Shown here in pieces: positions 34,633 through 44,441 of a DNA stretch of 53,827 nucleotides (position 1 is its first letter; each line of letters begins with the position of its first letter). The stretch covers positions 1-53,827 of the forward strand of contig NZ_QGSZ01000130.1 of NCBI RefSeq assembly GCF_003857055.1, given 5' to 3'. The notes under the pieces were generated by a model. That model did not search any database. It worked only from the letters and a program-made list of their open reading frames with translations, and was not told the origin of the DNA. Position numbers and translations under genes: made by a program. The stretch is from Micromonospora inaquosa. Its GTDB lineage: Bacteria > Actinomycetota > Actinomycetes > Mycobacteriales > Micromonosporaceae.

Positions 34633-35043
34633 ATGAGTGCCCAGGAGCGAGAACCGCTTGATTCCACCGGAGCGCCTTCTTCCGCTCGGACCCACGAAGA
34701 GCCCACGCGCCCTACCCAAGCCCAACGCCTCGACTACGGGCCCAGAGAGCACACCGCGCTGCGTCCGATCTGGCTTTGCCGGGCCTGCGGGCAACCCTGG
34801 CCCTGTGGCCGGGCGAAGCTCGCTCTCGTTGCCGAGTACGACGGCAACCCGGTCAGCCTGTTTCTCTACCTGGCCAGTCTCCTTCATGACGCCATCGACG
34901 ACCTGCATAAGCTCAACCCCACCACCACCGGTTGCGCCAGTGACATGTTCGATCGCTTCCTTGGCTGGCCCTCCCGACACACCCGCTCCGACCGGATGAC
35001 TGAGATCGGCTCTCCGCGACCAGAGGAGGAGCCGGAAGCATGA
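34633..35043 (+). CDS. small protein with CxxC...C motif, partner of XRE/TPR regulator
   Basis: A 136-aa protein whose centre reads IWLCRACGQPWPCGRAK, a Trp/Cys-rich cluster that could bind a metal, followed by a helical part (SLFLYLASLLHDAIDDLHKL) and RFLGW. Small proteins of this kind lie next to XRE/TPR regulators in many actinomycetes; some are labelled flavin reductase without evidence. The ATG at 34633 follows GGGGGAAAAG. The N-terminal 40 residues look disordered. Divergent from the regulator across a 244-nt gap. Confidence 0.65.
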   Translation: MSAQEREPLDSTGAPSSARTHEEPTRPTQAQRLDYGPREHTALRPIWLCRACGQPWPCGRAKLALVAEYDGNPVSLFLYLASLLHDAIDDLHKLNPTTTGCASDMFDRFLGWPSRHTRSDRMTEIGSPRPEEEPEA

Positions 35044-35103
35044 AGAACGTCCCGCTCGCCGGGATGGGGGACCTGCCTTCATGGAGTCGATCTATTCATT
35101 ACC

Positions 35104-35169
35104 ATGCAGTGGGCTGCATGAACTTGCACTCGTGAGTCGTCCTTGTTAATCTTCGCTGCATAGTCATGC
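35104..35169 (+). promoter_or_regulatory. argC: argC promoter flanked by two ARG-box-like dyads
   Basis: TTGCAC (35124-35129) and TAATCT (35147-35152) are exactly 17 nt apart, a near-consensus housekeeping promoter. A perfect dyad ATGCAG-tggg-CTGCAT lies just upstream (35104-35119) and GCAT-agtc-ATGC (35158-35169) lies at the start point. Their centres are 52 bp apart, about five helical turns, as expected for ArgR hexamer binding. The argR gene in the same operon would provide arginine-dependent repression. Confidence 0.75.
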
Positions 35170-35179
35170 GGAGGTGGGT

Positions 35180-36181
35180 ATGGGGATTCGAGTCGCGGTC
35201 GCCGGAGCGAGCGGGTACGCCGGGGGCGAGCTGCTGCGCCTGATCGCCGGGCACCCGGAGTTCGACCTGGTCGCCGCCACCGCGCACAGCCAGGCCGGGC
35301 ACCGCGTCGACGTGGTGCACCCACAGCTCACCGGGCTCGACCTGGTGCTCGGCGAGACCGATCCGGCCATCCTGGCGGACGCGGACCTGGTCTTCCTGGC
35401 TCTGCCGCACGGCCAGTCGGCGGCCCTCGCGGCTCAGCTTCCGCCCGAGGTGCGCATCGTCGACCTGGGCGCCGACCACCGGTTGGCCGACCCGTACGCC
35501 TGGGCGCAGTACTACGGCGGCACGCACGCCGGGCAGTGGACCTACGGCCTGCCCGAGCTGCCCGGTCAGCGGGAGTTGATCGCCGGCTCCACCCGGGTGG
35601 CGAACACCGGCTGCTACGCCGCCGCGATCACCCTGGCGCTCGCTCCGCTGATCGCCGATGGCGCGGCCAGCCCCGCCGACGTGGTGGTGGTCGCCGCCTC
35701 CGGCACCTCCGGCGCGGGCCGGGCGGCCAAGCCGCACCTGCTGGCCAGCGAGGTGATGGGCGACCTGTCGCCGTACCGGGTCGGCACCCACCAGCACGTG
35801 CCGGAGATCAAACAGGCCAGCGGTGCGACCGGCCTGTCGCTCACCCCGGTCCTGGCGCCGATGCCGCGCGGCATCCTGGCCACTGTCACCGCGGTGCCGG
35901 CGCGCGGCGTGGACCCGCAGGAGGTGCTGGCGCGGGCGTACGCGGACGCGCCGTTCGTGCACGTGCTGCCGGAGGGCCGCTGGCCGCACACCGCCGCAAC
36001 CCTGGGCTCCAACTCGTGTCACCTCCAGGCCACCGTCGACGTCGACTCGGGTCGTCTGATCGTGCTCAGCGCGTTGGACAACCTGGGCAAGGGCGCGGCC
36101 GGTCAGGCCGTACAGAACGCCAATCTGATGCTCGGCCTGCCGGAGACGACGGGGCTGTCGATTTGGGGGGTCACCCCGTGA
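35180..36181 (+). CDS. argC: N-acetyl-gamma-glutamyl-phosphate reductase
   Basis: A 333-aa NADPH-dependent enzyme for the third step of arginine synthesis. It starts with the nucleotide-binding VAVAGASGYAGGELLRL, has the active-site Cys in ANTGCYAAAITL and a catalytic His later (SPYRVGTHQHVPEI). GGAGG 5 nt before the ATG at 35180 decides against the in-frame GTG at 35174, which lies in that purine tract. First gene of argCJBDFRH; its stop overlaps the argJ GTG by 4 nt. Confidence 0.96.
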   Translation: MGIRVAVAGASGYAGGELLRLIAGHPEFDLVAATAHSQAGHRVDVVHPQLTGLDLVLGETDPAILADADLVFLALPHGQSAALAAQLPPEVRIVDLGADHRLADPYAWAQYYGGTHAGQWTYGLPELPGQRELIAGSTRVANTGCYAAAITLALAPLIADGAASPADVVVVAASGTSGAGRAAKPHLLASEVMGDLSPYRVGTHQHVPEIKQASGATGLSLTPVLAPMPRGILATVTAVPARGVDPQEVLARAYADAPFVHVLPEGRWPHTAATLGSNSCHLQATVDVDSGRLIVLSALDNLGKGAAGQAVQNANLMLGLPETTGLSIWGVTP

Positions 36182-37350
36182 GCGTCACCACCCCTCGGGG
36201 GTTCCGGGCGGCCGGTGTGGCCGCCGGCCTCAAGGCCAGCGGCGGCGCGGACGTCGCCCTGGTGGTCAACGACGGCCCGGACGCCGGCGTGGCCGGCGTC
36301 TTCACCACCAACCGGGTCAAGGCCGCGCCGGTGCTCTGGAGCCAGCAGGTCGTGCAGGGCGGCGTGGTCCGCGCGGTGGTGCTCAACTCCGGTGGCGCCA
36401 ACGCGTGCACCGGCCCGGCCGGCTTCCAGGACACCCACGCCACCGCCGAGCACACCGCCGCCGCGCTGACCTCGGTCAGCCCACGGTTGATCCTCGGCGC
36501 AGGCGAGGTCGCGGTCTGCTCGACCGGGTTGATCGGTGAGCGGTTGCCGATGCCGAAGCTGCTGCCGGGCGTCAGCTCGGCGATTCGCGGGCTGTCCCGC
36601 GACGGTGGCCTGGCCGCCGCCGAGGCGATCATGACCACGGACACCCGGTCGAAGACCACTGTGGCCCGGGGGAGCGGCTGGACGGTCGGCGGCATGGCCA
36701 AGGGCGCCGGAATGCTCGCGCCGGGGATGGCCACCATGCTCTGCGTGTTGACCACCGACGCGGTCGCCGGGCCGGCGACGCTGGACGAGGCGTTGCGGGC
36801 GGCCACCCGGGTCAGCTTCGACCGGGTCGACTCCGACGGCTGCATGTCCACCAACGACACAGTGTTGCTGCTGGCCAGCGGGGCGAGCGGCATCGAGCCG
36901 ACGCCGGCCGAGCTGGCCGCTGCCGTCACCGAGGCCTGCCACGACCTGGCTCAGCAGTTGGTGGCCGACGCCGAGGGCGCCACCAAGCAGGTCGCGATCG
37001 ACGTCGTCGGCGCGGCAAACGAGGACGAGGCGGTCGAGGTGGGCCGTACGGTGGCCCGCAACAACCTGGTCAAGACCGCGCTGTTCGGCAACGACCCCAA
37101 CTGGGGGCGGATCCTCGCCGCCGTCGGCACCACCGCTGCGGCGTTCGAACCGGACGAGGTGGACGTGGCGGTCAACGGGGTGTGGGTGTGCCGGGGCGGT
37201 GCCGCCGCCGAGGACCGCTCGAAGGTCGACCTGACCGGTCGGGACGTGACGATCCGGATCGACCTGCACGCCGGCACGTCGGCCGCCACGATCTGGACCA
37301 ACGATCTGTCCCACGCGTACGTGCACGAGAACTCGGCGTACTCAACGTGA
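36178..37350 (+). CDS. argJ: bifunctional ornithine acetyltransferase/N-acetylglutamate synthase
   Basis: A 390-aa self-cleaving enzyme that recycles the acetyl group from acetylornithine to glutamate. The cleavage site lies in KGAGMLAPGMATML, where Thr becomes the N-terminal nucleophile of the beta chain; the Thr-Thr and Gly pair of the oxyanion hole is in CSTGLIGERLPM. The GTG start overlaps the argC stop (GTGA). Its stop overlaps a 20-codon mini-frame by GTGA and argB starts 114 nt downstream of it. Confidence 0.96.
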   Translation: MSVTTPRGFRAAGVAAGLKASGGADVALVVNDGPDAGVAGVFTTNRVKAAPVLWSQQVVQGGVVRAVVLNSGGANACTGPAGFQDTHATAEHTAAALTSVSPRLILGAGEVAVCSTGLIGERLPMPKLLPGVSSAIRGLSRDGGLAAAEAIMTTDTRSKTTVARGSGWTVGGMAKGAGMLAPGMATMLCVLTTDAVAGPATLDEALRAATRVSFDRVDSDGCMSTNDTVLLLASGASGIEPTPAELAAAVTEACHDLAQQLVADAEGATKQVAIDVVGAANEDEAVEVGRTVARNNLVKTALFGNDPNWGRILAAVGTTAAAFEPDEVDVAVNGVWVCRGGAAAEDRSKVDLTGRDVTIRIDLHAGTSAATIWTNDLSHAYVHENSAYST

Positions 37351-37409
37351 GCGCGAGGAACGCAGCGCAGCGGAGTCCCGCAGTCGCGAACGAAAGGGCG
37401 GCACTGTGA
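37347..37409 (+). CDS. coupled mini-ORF 1 (59-bp repeat unit)
   Basis: A 20-codon frame starting at a GTG that overlaps the argJ stop (GTGA) and ending at a TGA that overlaps the next GTG. It reads [20 protein letters not shown]. Translation would hand ribosomes from argJ onward. No function of the peptide itself is suggested. Confidence 0.5.
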   Translation: MSARNAAQRSPAVANERAAL

Positions 37410-37464
37410 GCGCGAGGAACGCAGCGCAGCGGAGTCCCGCCGTCGCGAACGAAAGGGCGGCACT
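37347..37464 (+). repeat. tandem 59-bp repeat filling the argJ-argB junction
   Basis: Two copies (37347-37405 and 37406-37464) differ at one base (cagtcg/ccgtcg). Each begins with GTGAG, and the same five bases start argB at 37465, so the junction reads GTGAG-unit-GTGAG-unit-GTGAG. Removing both units would restore a direct argJ-argB GTGA overlap like the other junctions of this operon. Each unit ends with a gaacgaaagg tract suited as a ribosome-binding site. Confidence 0.9.
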
Positions 37465-37468
37465 GTGA
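37406..37468 (+). CDS. coupled mini-ORF 2 (59-bp repeat unit)
   Basis: The same 20-codon peptide as mini-ORF 1 (one synonymous base change). Its GTG overlaps the stop of mini-ORF 1 and its TGA overlaps the GTG of argB, completing an unbroken chain of 4-nt overlaps. The tract gaaaggg ends 7 nt before the argB start and can act as its ribosome-binding site. Confidence 0.5.
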   Translation: MSARNAAQRSPAVANERAAL

Positions 37469-38366
37469 GTCTCAGCAGCGACCTGGCTCGCGCCCAGGTC
37501 AAGGCGGAGACGCTGATCGAGGCACTGCCCTGGTTGGCGCGTTTCTCCGGCTCGACGGTCGTGGTGAAGTACGGCGGCAACGCGATGACCGATCCGGAGT
37601 TGCAGCGGGCGTTCGCCGCCGACATGGTCTTCCTGCGCTATGCCGGCCTGAAGCCCGTGGTGGTGCACGGCGGTGGTCCGCAGATCTCCGCCATGCTGGG
37701 TCGCCTCGGCATCGCCAGCGAGTTCCGGGGTGGTCTGCGGGTGACCACCGCCGAGGCGATGGACGTGGTCCGGATGGTGCTGGTCGGTCAGGTGGGCCGG
37801 GAGTTGGTGGGTCTGATCAACTCGCACGGTCCGTACGCCGTCGGCCTCTCCGGTGAGGACGCCCGGTTGTTCACCGCGGTGCGTCGTCCGGCGTACGTGG
37901 ACGGGGTGCCGGTCGACGTGGGTCAGGTCGGGGACGTCGAGTCGGTCGACGTGTCCGCGGTGACCGATCTGATCGCGGCGGGTCGGATTCCGGTGATCTC
38001 CACGGTGGCGCCGGACGTGGAGGGGGTTCTGCACAACCTCAACGCGGACACCGCGGCGGCGGCGCTGGCCATCGCGTTGCGGGCCCGCAAGCTCGTGGTG
38101 CTCACCGACGTGGCGGGTCTGTACGCGGACTGGCCGGACACCACCAGCCTGGTCTCCGAGATCGCCGCGGACGACCTGGCCAAGCTGCTGCCCACCCTCG
38201 AGTCGGGGATGGTGCCGAAGATGGAGGCCTGCCTGCGGGCGGTGCGTGGGGGTGTGCCCGCCGCGCACGTCGTCGACGGTCGGGTGGCGCACTCCACGTT
38301 GCTTGAGGTGTTCACCTCGGAAGGGTTCGGAACGATGGTGGTGCCGGAAGACGGGACGGACGCGAC

Positions 38367-38370
<4 letters not shown>
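37465..38370 (+). CDS. argB: acetylglutamate kinase
   Basis: A 301-aa amino-acid-kinase-fold enzyme for the second step of arginine synthesis and the usual point of feedback inhibition. Conserved parts are [13 protein letters not shown] (phosphate loop Lys), [11 protein letters not shown], the acetylglutamate-binding [12 protein letters not shown] and [14 protein letters not shown]. An N-terminal helix before the first strand ([17 protein letters not shown]) is typical of the arginine-sensitive hexameric form. The GTG start lies at the end of a duplicated 59-bp repeat; the stop overlaps argD (ATGA). Confidence 0.96.
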
Positions 38371-41096
<2,726 letters not shown>

Positions 41097-41100
<4 letters not shown>

Positions 41101-41198
41101 CCGAGCGGGTCATGCTCGGTGACCCGTGCCAGCACGAAACCGAGCGAGCGCGGCGCGTGAGCCCCGCAGTCGCGAGCGAAAGGCAAGTAGAGCAATGA
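41097..41198 (+). CDS. coupled mini-ORF bridging argR and argH
   Basis: A 33-codon frame whose GTG overlaps the argR stop (GTGA) and whose TGA overlaps the argH ATG (ATGA). The second half, [14 protein letters not shown], resembles the argJ-argB mini-ORFs ([12 protein letters not shown]), and the DNA core cgcagtcgcgagcgaaagg (41165-41183) is one base different from that repeat. The gcgaaagg tract precedes the argH start by 11 nt. The first half differs and contains a small accgagc/gctcggt hairpin. Confidence 0.5.
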
Positions 41199-42661
41199 TG
41201 GGCGACGTGGACGACAAGAGCCTGACCGAGAACAGCGCCGCCACCAACCGGACGAGCCTCTGGGGTGGCCGGTTCGCGGGTGGCCCCGCCGAGGCGCTCG
41301 CCCGACTGTCGGTGAGCGTGCAGTTCGACTGGCGCCTGGCCCCGTACGACATCGCCGGTTCCCGGGCGCACGCCCGGGTCCTCGCGGGCGCCGGCCTGCT
41401 CGATCCGGAGGAGCTGGGCCGGATGCTGGCCGCGCTGGACGACCTGGAGGCCGCCTGCGCCTCCGGGTCGTTCCGCCCCACCATCGACGACGAGGACGTG
41501 CACACCGCGCTGGAGCGCGGCCTGCTGGAGCGCCTCGGCAGCCTCGGTGGCAAGCTGCGCGCCGGCCGGTCTCGCAACGACCAGGTCGCCACCGACCTGC
41601 GGCTCTACCTGCGTGACCACGCCCGGGGTGTGGCCAGCCGGCTGGTCGAGCTGGCCGAGGCGCTGGTCGAGCAGGCCGAGCGGCACATCGACACCGCAGC
41701 GCCGGGCATGACCCACCTCCAGCACGCCCAGCCGGTCACCTTCGGGCACTGGCTGCTGGCCCACGTGCAGCCGCTGCTGCGTGATCTGGAGCGGTTGCGC
41801 GACTGGGACCACCGGGCGGCGATCAGCCCGTTGGGCGCGGGCGCCCTGGCCGGTTCCGGGCTCCCGTTGGACCCGGTGGCGGTGGCCAAGGAGCTGGGCT
41901 TCCGTACGTCGTTCGCCAACTCGATGGACGCGGTCGCCGACCGGGACTTCGTGGCCGAGTTCCTCTTCACCACCGCGCTGATCGGGGTGCACCTGTCCCG
42001 GCTCGGCGAGGAGGTGGTGCTCTGGACCTCGCACGAGTTCGGTTGGGTGGAGCTGGACGACTCGTTCGCCACCGGCTCGTCGATCATGCCGCAGAAGAAG
42101 AACGCGGACATCGCCGAGCTGGCCCGGGGCAAGTCCGGGCGGCTGGTCGGCGGTCTGATGACCGTGCTCACCATGCTCAAGGGTCTGCCGATGACCTACG
42201 ACCGGGACATGCAGGAGGACAAGGAGCCGGCCTTCGACGCTGTCGACACCCTGGAGCTGCTGCTTCCGGCCCTGGCGGGAATGATCTCCACGATGACGGT
42301 CCGGGTGGACCGCCTCGTCGCCGCCGCCCCGGTCGGCTTCTCCCTCGCCACCGAGGTCGCCGACTGGCTGGTCCGGCGCAATGTGCCGTTCCGCGACGCG
42401 CACGAGATCACCGGCCAGCTGGTGGCGCTCTGCGCGGCTCGGGAGTGCGAGCTGAACGACGTCTCCGACGCGGATCTGGCCGCGATCAGCGGGCACCTCG
42501 ACCCGTCGGTGCGCGACGTGCTCTCGGTCCGCTCGGCCCTCGCGGCCCGGACCACCCCCGGTTCCACCGGCCCCGGCCCGGTCGCCGACCAGCTCGCCGA
42601 CGCGGCGGACCGGCTGACCAGTTGGCGGGAGTGGGCCGCCGAGCGGGTCGTCCCGCGCTGA
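41195..42661 (+). CDS. argH: argininosuccinate lyase
   Basis: A 488-aa enzyme of the fumarase/aspartase superfamily, releasing fumarate and arginine. Present are the LWGGRFAGGP opening, the active-site regions DEDVHTALERGL, GRSRNDQVATDLRLYLRD and THLQHAQPVTFGHW, and the flexible signature loop GSSIMPQKKNADIAELARGK with the catalytic Ser. Last gene of the operon; argG, which supplies its substrate and in other actinobacteria may lie just upstream, is not in the window. A strong hairpin follows 4 nt after the stop. Confidence 0.96.
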   Translation: MMGDVDDKSLTENSAATNRTSLWGGRFAGGPAEALARLSVSVQFDWRLAPYDIAGSRAHARVLAGAGLLDPEELGRMLAALDDLEAACASGSFRPTIDDEDVHTALERGLLERLGSLGGKLRAGRSRNDQVATDLRLYLRDHARGVASRLVELAEALVEQAERHIDTAAPGMTHLQHAQPVTFGHWLLAHVQPLLRDLERLRDWDHRAAISPLGAGALAGSGLPLDPVAVAKELGFRTSFANSMDAVADRDFVAEFLFTTALIGVHLSRLGEEVVLWTSHEFGWVELDDSFATGSSIMPQKKNADIAELARGKSGRLVGGLMTVLTMLKGLPMTYDRDMQEDKEPAFDAVDTLELLLPALAGMISTMTVRVDRLVAAAPVGFSLATEVADWLVRRNVPFRDAHEITGQLVALCAARECELNDVSDADLAAISGHLDPSVRDVLSVRSALAARTTPGSTGPGPVADQLADAADRLTSWREWAAERVVPR

Positions 42662-42665
42662 CCGG

Positions 42666-42700
42666 GCTGCGGCGTCGGCGTTGGCCGCCGGCGCCGCAGC
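42666..42700 (+). terminator. argH: terminator after argH
   Basis: A 15-bp stem (42666-42680 with 42686-42700) with one G-U-type mismatch and a TTGGC loop begins 5 nt after the argH stop. It lies just before the stop of the convergent MmcQ/YjbR gene, so it may serve both. No U tract. Confidence 0.75.
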
Positions 42701-42704
42701 TGGT

Positions 42705-43058
42705 TCAGGCCGTCGGGCGCTCCCGCTTGGGGAGCTTGGCCACCACCATGTCGTACGACGAGTCGACCGCCTCGGTCAGCTCCTCGTCGTCGATCCCGCC
42801 GTCCAGGCGCAGCGTGTTCCACCCGGACCGGCCGATGTAGGCCATCACGCTGGCGTCGTCGGGGTGCCGGTGCAGCCACTCGTCGGCGACCTCCCGGGTC
42901 GGCCCGCACTTGATGCCGACCGTCGGTTTGCCCCCGGCGCTGCCGAGGAACGCGAAGATCCGGCCGCCCACCTTCACCACCTCGTCGCCCTCCCATGGCT
43001 GGTCCAGCCATGCTCCCGGCTTGGCCAGGCAGTACGCCAGCATCTCCGCGCGCTCCAT
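42705..43058 (-). CDS. MmcQ/YjbR-family protein
   Basis: A 117-aa protein of the YjbR (double-wing) family, with AWLDQPWEGDEVVKVGGRIFAFLG, KCGPTREVADEWL and GWNTLRLDGGIDDEEL as landmarks. The fold resembles DNA-binding domains but no role is proven. The ATG at 43058 has GAGGAGG upstream; the much longer upstream frame is antisense to the next gene. Cytoplasmic. Confidence 0.88.
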   Translation of the reverse strand: MERAEMLAYCLAKPGAWLDQPWEGDEVVKVGGRIFAFLGSAGGKPTVGIKCGPTREVADEWLHRHPDDASVMAYIGRSGWNTLRLDGGIDDEELTEAVDSSYDMVVAKLPKRERPTA

Positions 43059-43135
43059 GGGTGCCTCCTCGTCGTGCGCACAGTGTGCCCGCCCGACCGG
43101 TGTCGCGGGCGAGACGTGCCGATCCGGGTGTCGGC

Positions 43136-43576
43136 TCAGGACGCGCCGGATCCGGCGGTCTGCTCGGACGAGCGGGCGGCGACCCGCTCGTAGCGCTGTC
43201 GGGCCGCCTGCGCGCTGCCCAACCCCAACCCGTACGCGATCGCCTGCCAGGTCAGCCCCCGGTCGCGGGCCAGCGTCAACAGGCCGGCCTCCAGGGCGTC
43301 CAGCTCGGCGCGGACGTGGGGGAGCAGGGTCAGCGCGGCGGTCAGGTCGGCGGCGTCGATCGGCTCCTCGGCCGGTTCGCGCTCGGCCCCGCCGGCGGCC
43401 AGCGCGGTGACCAGGGCGACCGCCTCCCACGGGTCCAGCACGTACGGGTGGGCCCACCGGCCCCGCTGGGTGTCGGTGCCGGCGTGCCGCTCGCTGATCC
43501 GCTGTAACGCCTCGTGGGTGCGGTGGGCGCGGGCGCGGGCCGGGTGGGGCGCGGTGAACGGATCGTCCGTCGTCAT
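43136..43576 (-). CDS. small HTH DNA-binding protein
   Basis: A 146-aa protein. The C-terminal half has a helix-turn-helix-like pattern (ARDRGLTWQAIAYGLGLG then SAQAARQRYERVAAR), preceded by helices rich in Ala and Leu. Similar actinomycete proteins carry labels such as HSP18 transcriptional regulator, which I cannot verify. A TTGACA with TGTGCT 17 nt away lies upstream on this strand, overlapped by a 33-bp symmetrical site, so autoregulation is likely. The ATG at 43576 lacks a clear Shine-Dalgarno sequence. Confidence 0.7.
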   Translation of the reverse strand: MTTDDPFTAPHPARARAHRTHEALQRISERHAGTDTQRGRWAHPYVLDPWEAVALVTALAAGGAEREPAEEPIDAADLTAALTLLPHVRAELDALEAGLLTLARDRGLTWQAIAYGLGLGSAQAARQRYERVAARSSEQTAGSGAS

Positions 43577-43591
43577 ACCCCGAGCACACAC

Positions 43592-43624
43592 CCTCAACGT
43601 TCAGTTGTCAACAGATTGTTGAGG
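43592..43624. promoter_or_regulatory. 33-bp symmetrical operator between HTH gene and DNA glycosylase gene
   Basis: The site reads CCTCAAC-N5-GTTG-T-CAAC-N5-GTTGAGG and is perfectly symmetrical about the central T at 43608 in both its outer 7-bp and inner 4-bp arms. It begins 16 bp upstream of the HTH gene start and covers a likely -35 (TTGACA on the minus strand). It lies 88 bp before the divergent glycosylase gene. Confidence 0.7.
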
Positions 43625-43711
43625 TCGGCCGTGCTCGGCCTCCGCCGTCGACACCCGGGCGAGGCTCGCCCGCCCGGATGCCGGGGCGGCGGGATGGGTA
43701 CCGTCGGGAAC

Positions 43712-44353
43712 ATGGCCCTGTCCTCCAGTGACCGCACCAGCGACGCCGACCTGGCGGCGCTGGCGGACCTGCTCGCCGGTCCACTGCTGCCAGCGGCGCG
43801 CGGGCTGCTGGGCTGCCGGTTGCACGCCGGCGGGGTCACCGTCCGGATCACCGAGGTCGAGGCGTACGCGGGTAGTGGCGGCGATCCCGCCTCGCACGCC
43901 CATCGGGGCCGCACCCCGCGCAACGCCGTGATGTTCGGCCCCGCCGGGCACGCCTACGTCTACTTCACCTACGGGATGCACTGGTGCGTCAACGTGGTCA
44001 CCGGGGTCGAGGGGGAGGCCACCGCCGTGCTGCTGCGCGCGGGTGAGGTGGTTGACGGGCTGGCCACGGCACGGGAGCGCCGACCGGCCATCCGGCGCGA
44101 CGTGGACCTGGCCCGCGGGCCCGCCCGGCTCTGCTCCGCGCTCGGCATCGACCGCGAGGCGTACGGGACGTACCTGCTCGGCGACGGCCCGGTCCGGCTG
44201 CGGCCGCCGGTCCGGCAGGTGCCACCGGAGGCGGTGGTGGCGGGCCCCCGGGTGGGAGTGACCGGCGCGCACGACCTGCCCTGGCGGTTCTGGCTCGACG
44301 GCGATCCCACGGTCAGCGCGTACCGCCGGCACGTGCCCCGCATCCGGCGCTGA
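43712..44353 (+). CDS. 3-methyladenine DNA glycosylase, AAG/MPG family
   Basis: A 213-aa base-excision repair enzyme removing alkylated purines. The family features are ITEVEAYAGSGGDPASHA (with the catalytic Glu), HRGRTPRNAVMFGPAGHAYVYFTYGMHWCVN, and LARGPARLCSALGI. The start is uncertain: ATG at 43712 gives the common length, while ATG at 43694 adds six residues. The divergent gap to the HTH gene holds a symmetrical operator that could also act here. Confidence 0.93.
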   Translation: MALSSSDRTSDADLAALADLLAGPLLPAARGLLGCRLHAGGVTVRITEVEAYAGSGGDPASHAHRGRTPRNAVMFGPAGHAYVYFTYGMHWCVNVVTGVEGEATAVLLRAGEVVDGLATARERRPAIRRDVDLARGPARLCSALGIDREAYGTYLLGDGPVRLRPPVRQVPPEAVVAGPRVGVTGAHDLPWRFWLDGDPTVSAYRRHVPRIRR

Positions 44354-44441
44354 GCGCGTGAGGCGGCGTGTGAGCGGCCGAGCCTGTCGGGGGGTGTGGC
44401 CATAATCACCGGACCTGCTCACCGACGGTTCGGAGGACGTT

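Noticed and set aside
35040..35135. 31-codon frame overlapping the stop of the CxxC protein gene by ATGA
   Set aside because: It looks like the coupled mini-ORFs of the arg operon, but it runs through the argC promoter and the upstream ARG-type dyad and shares no sequence with them.
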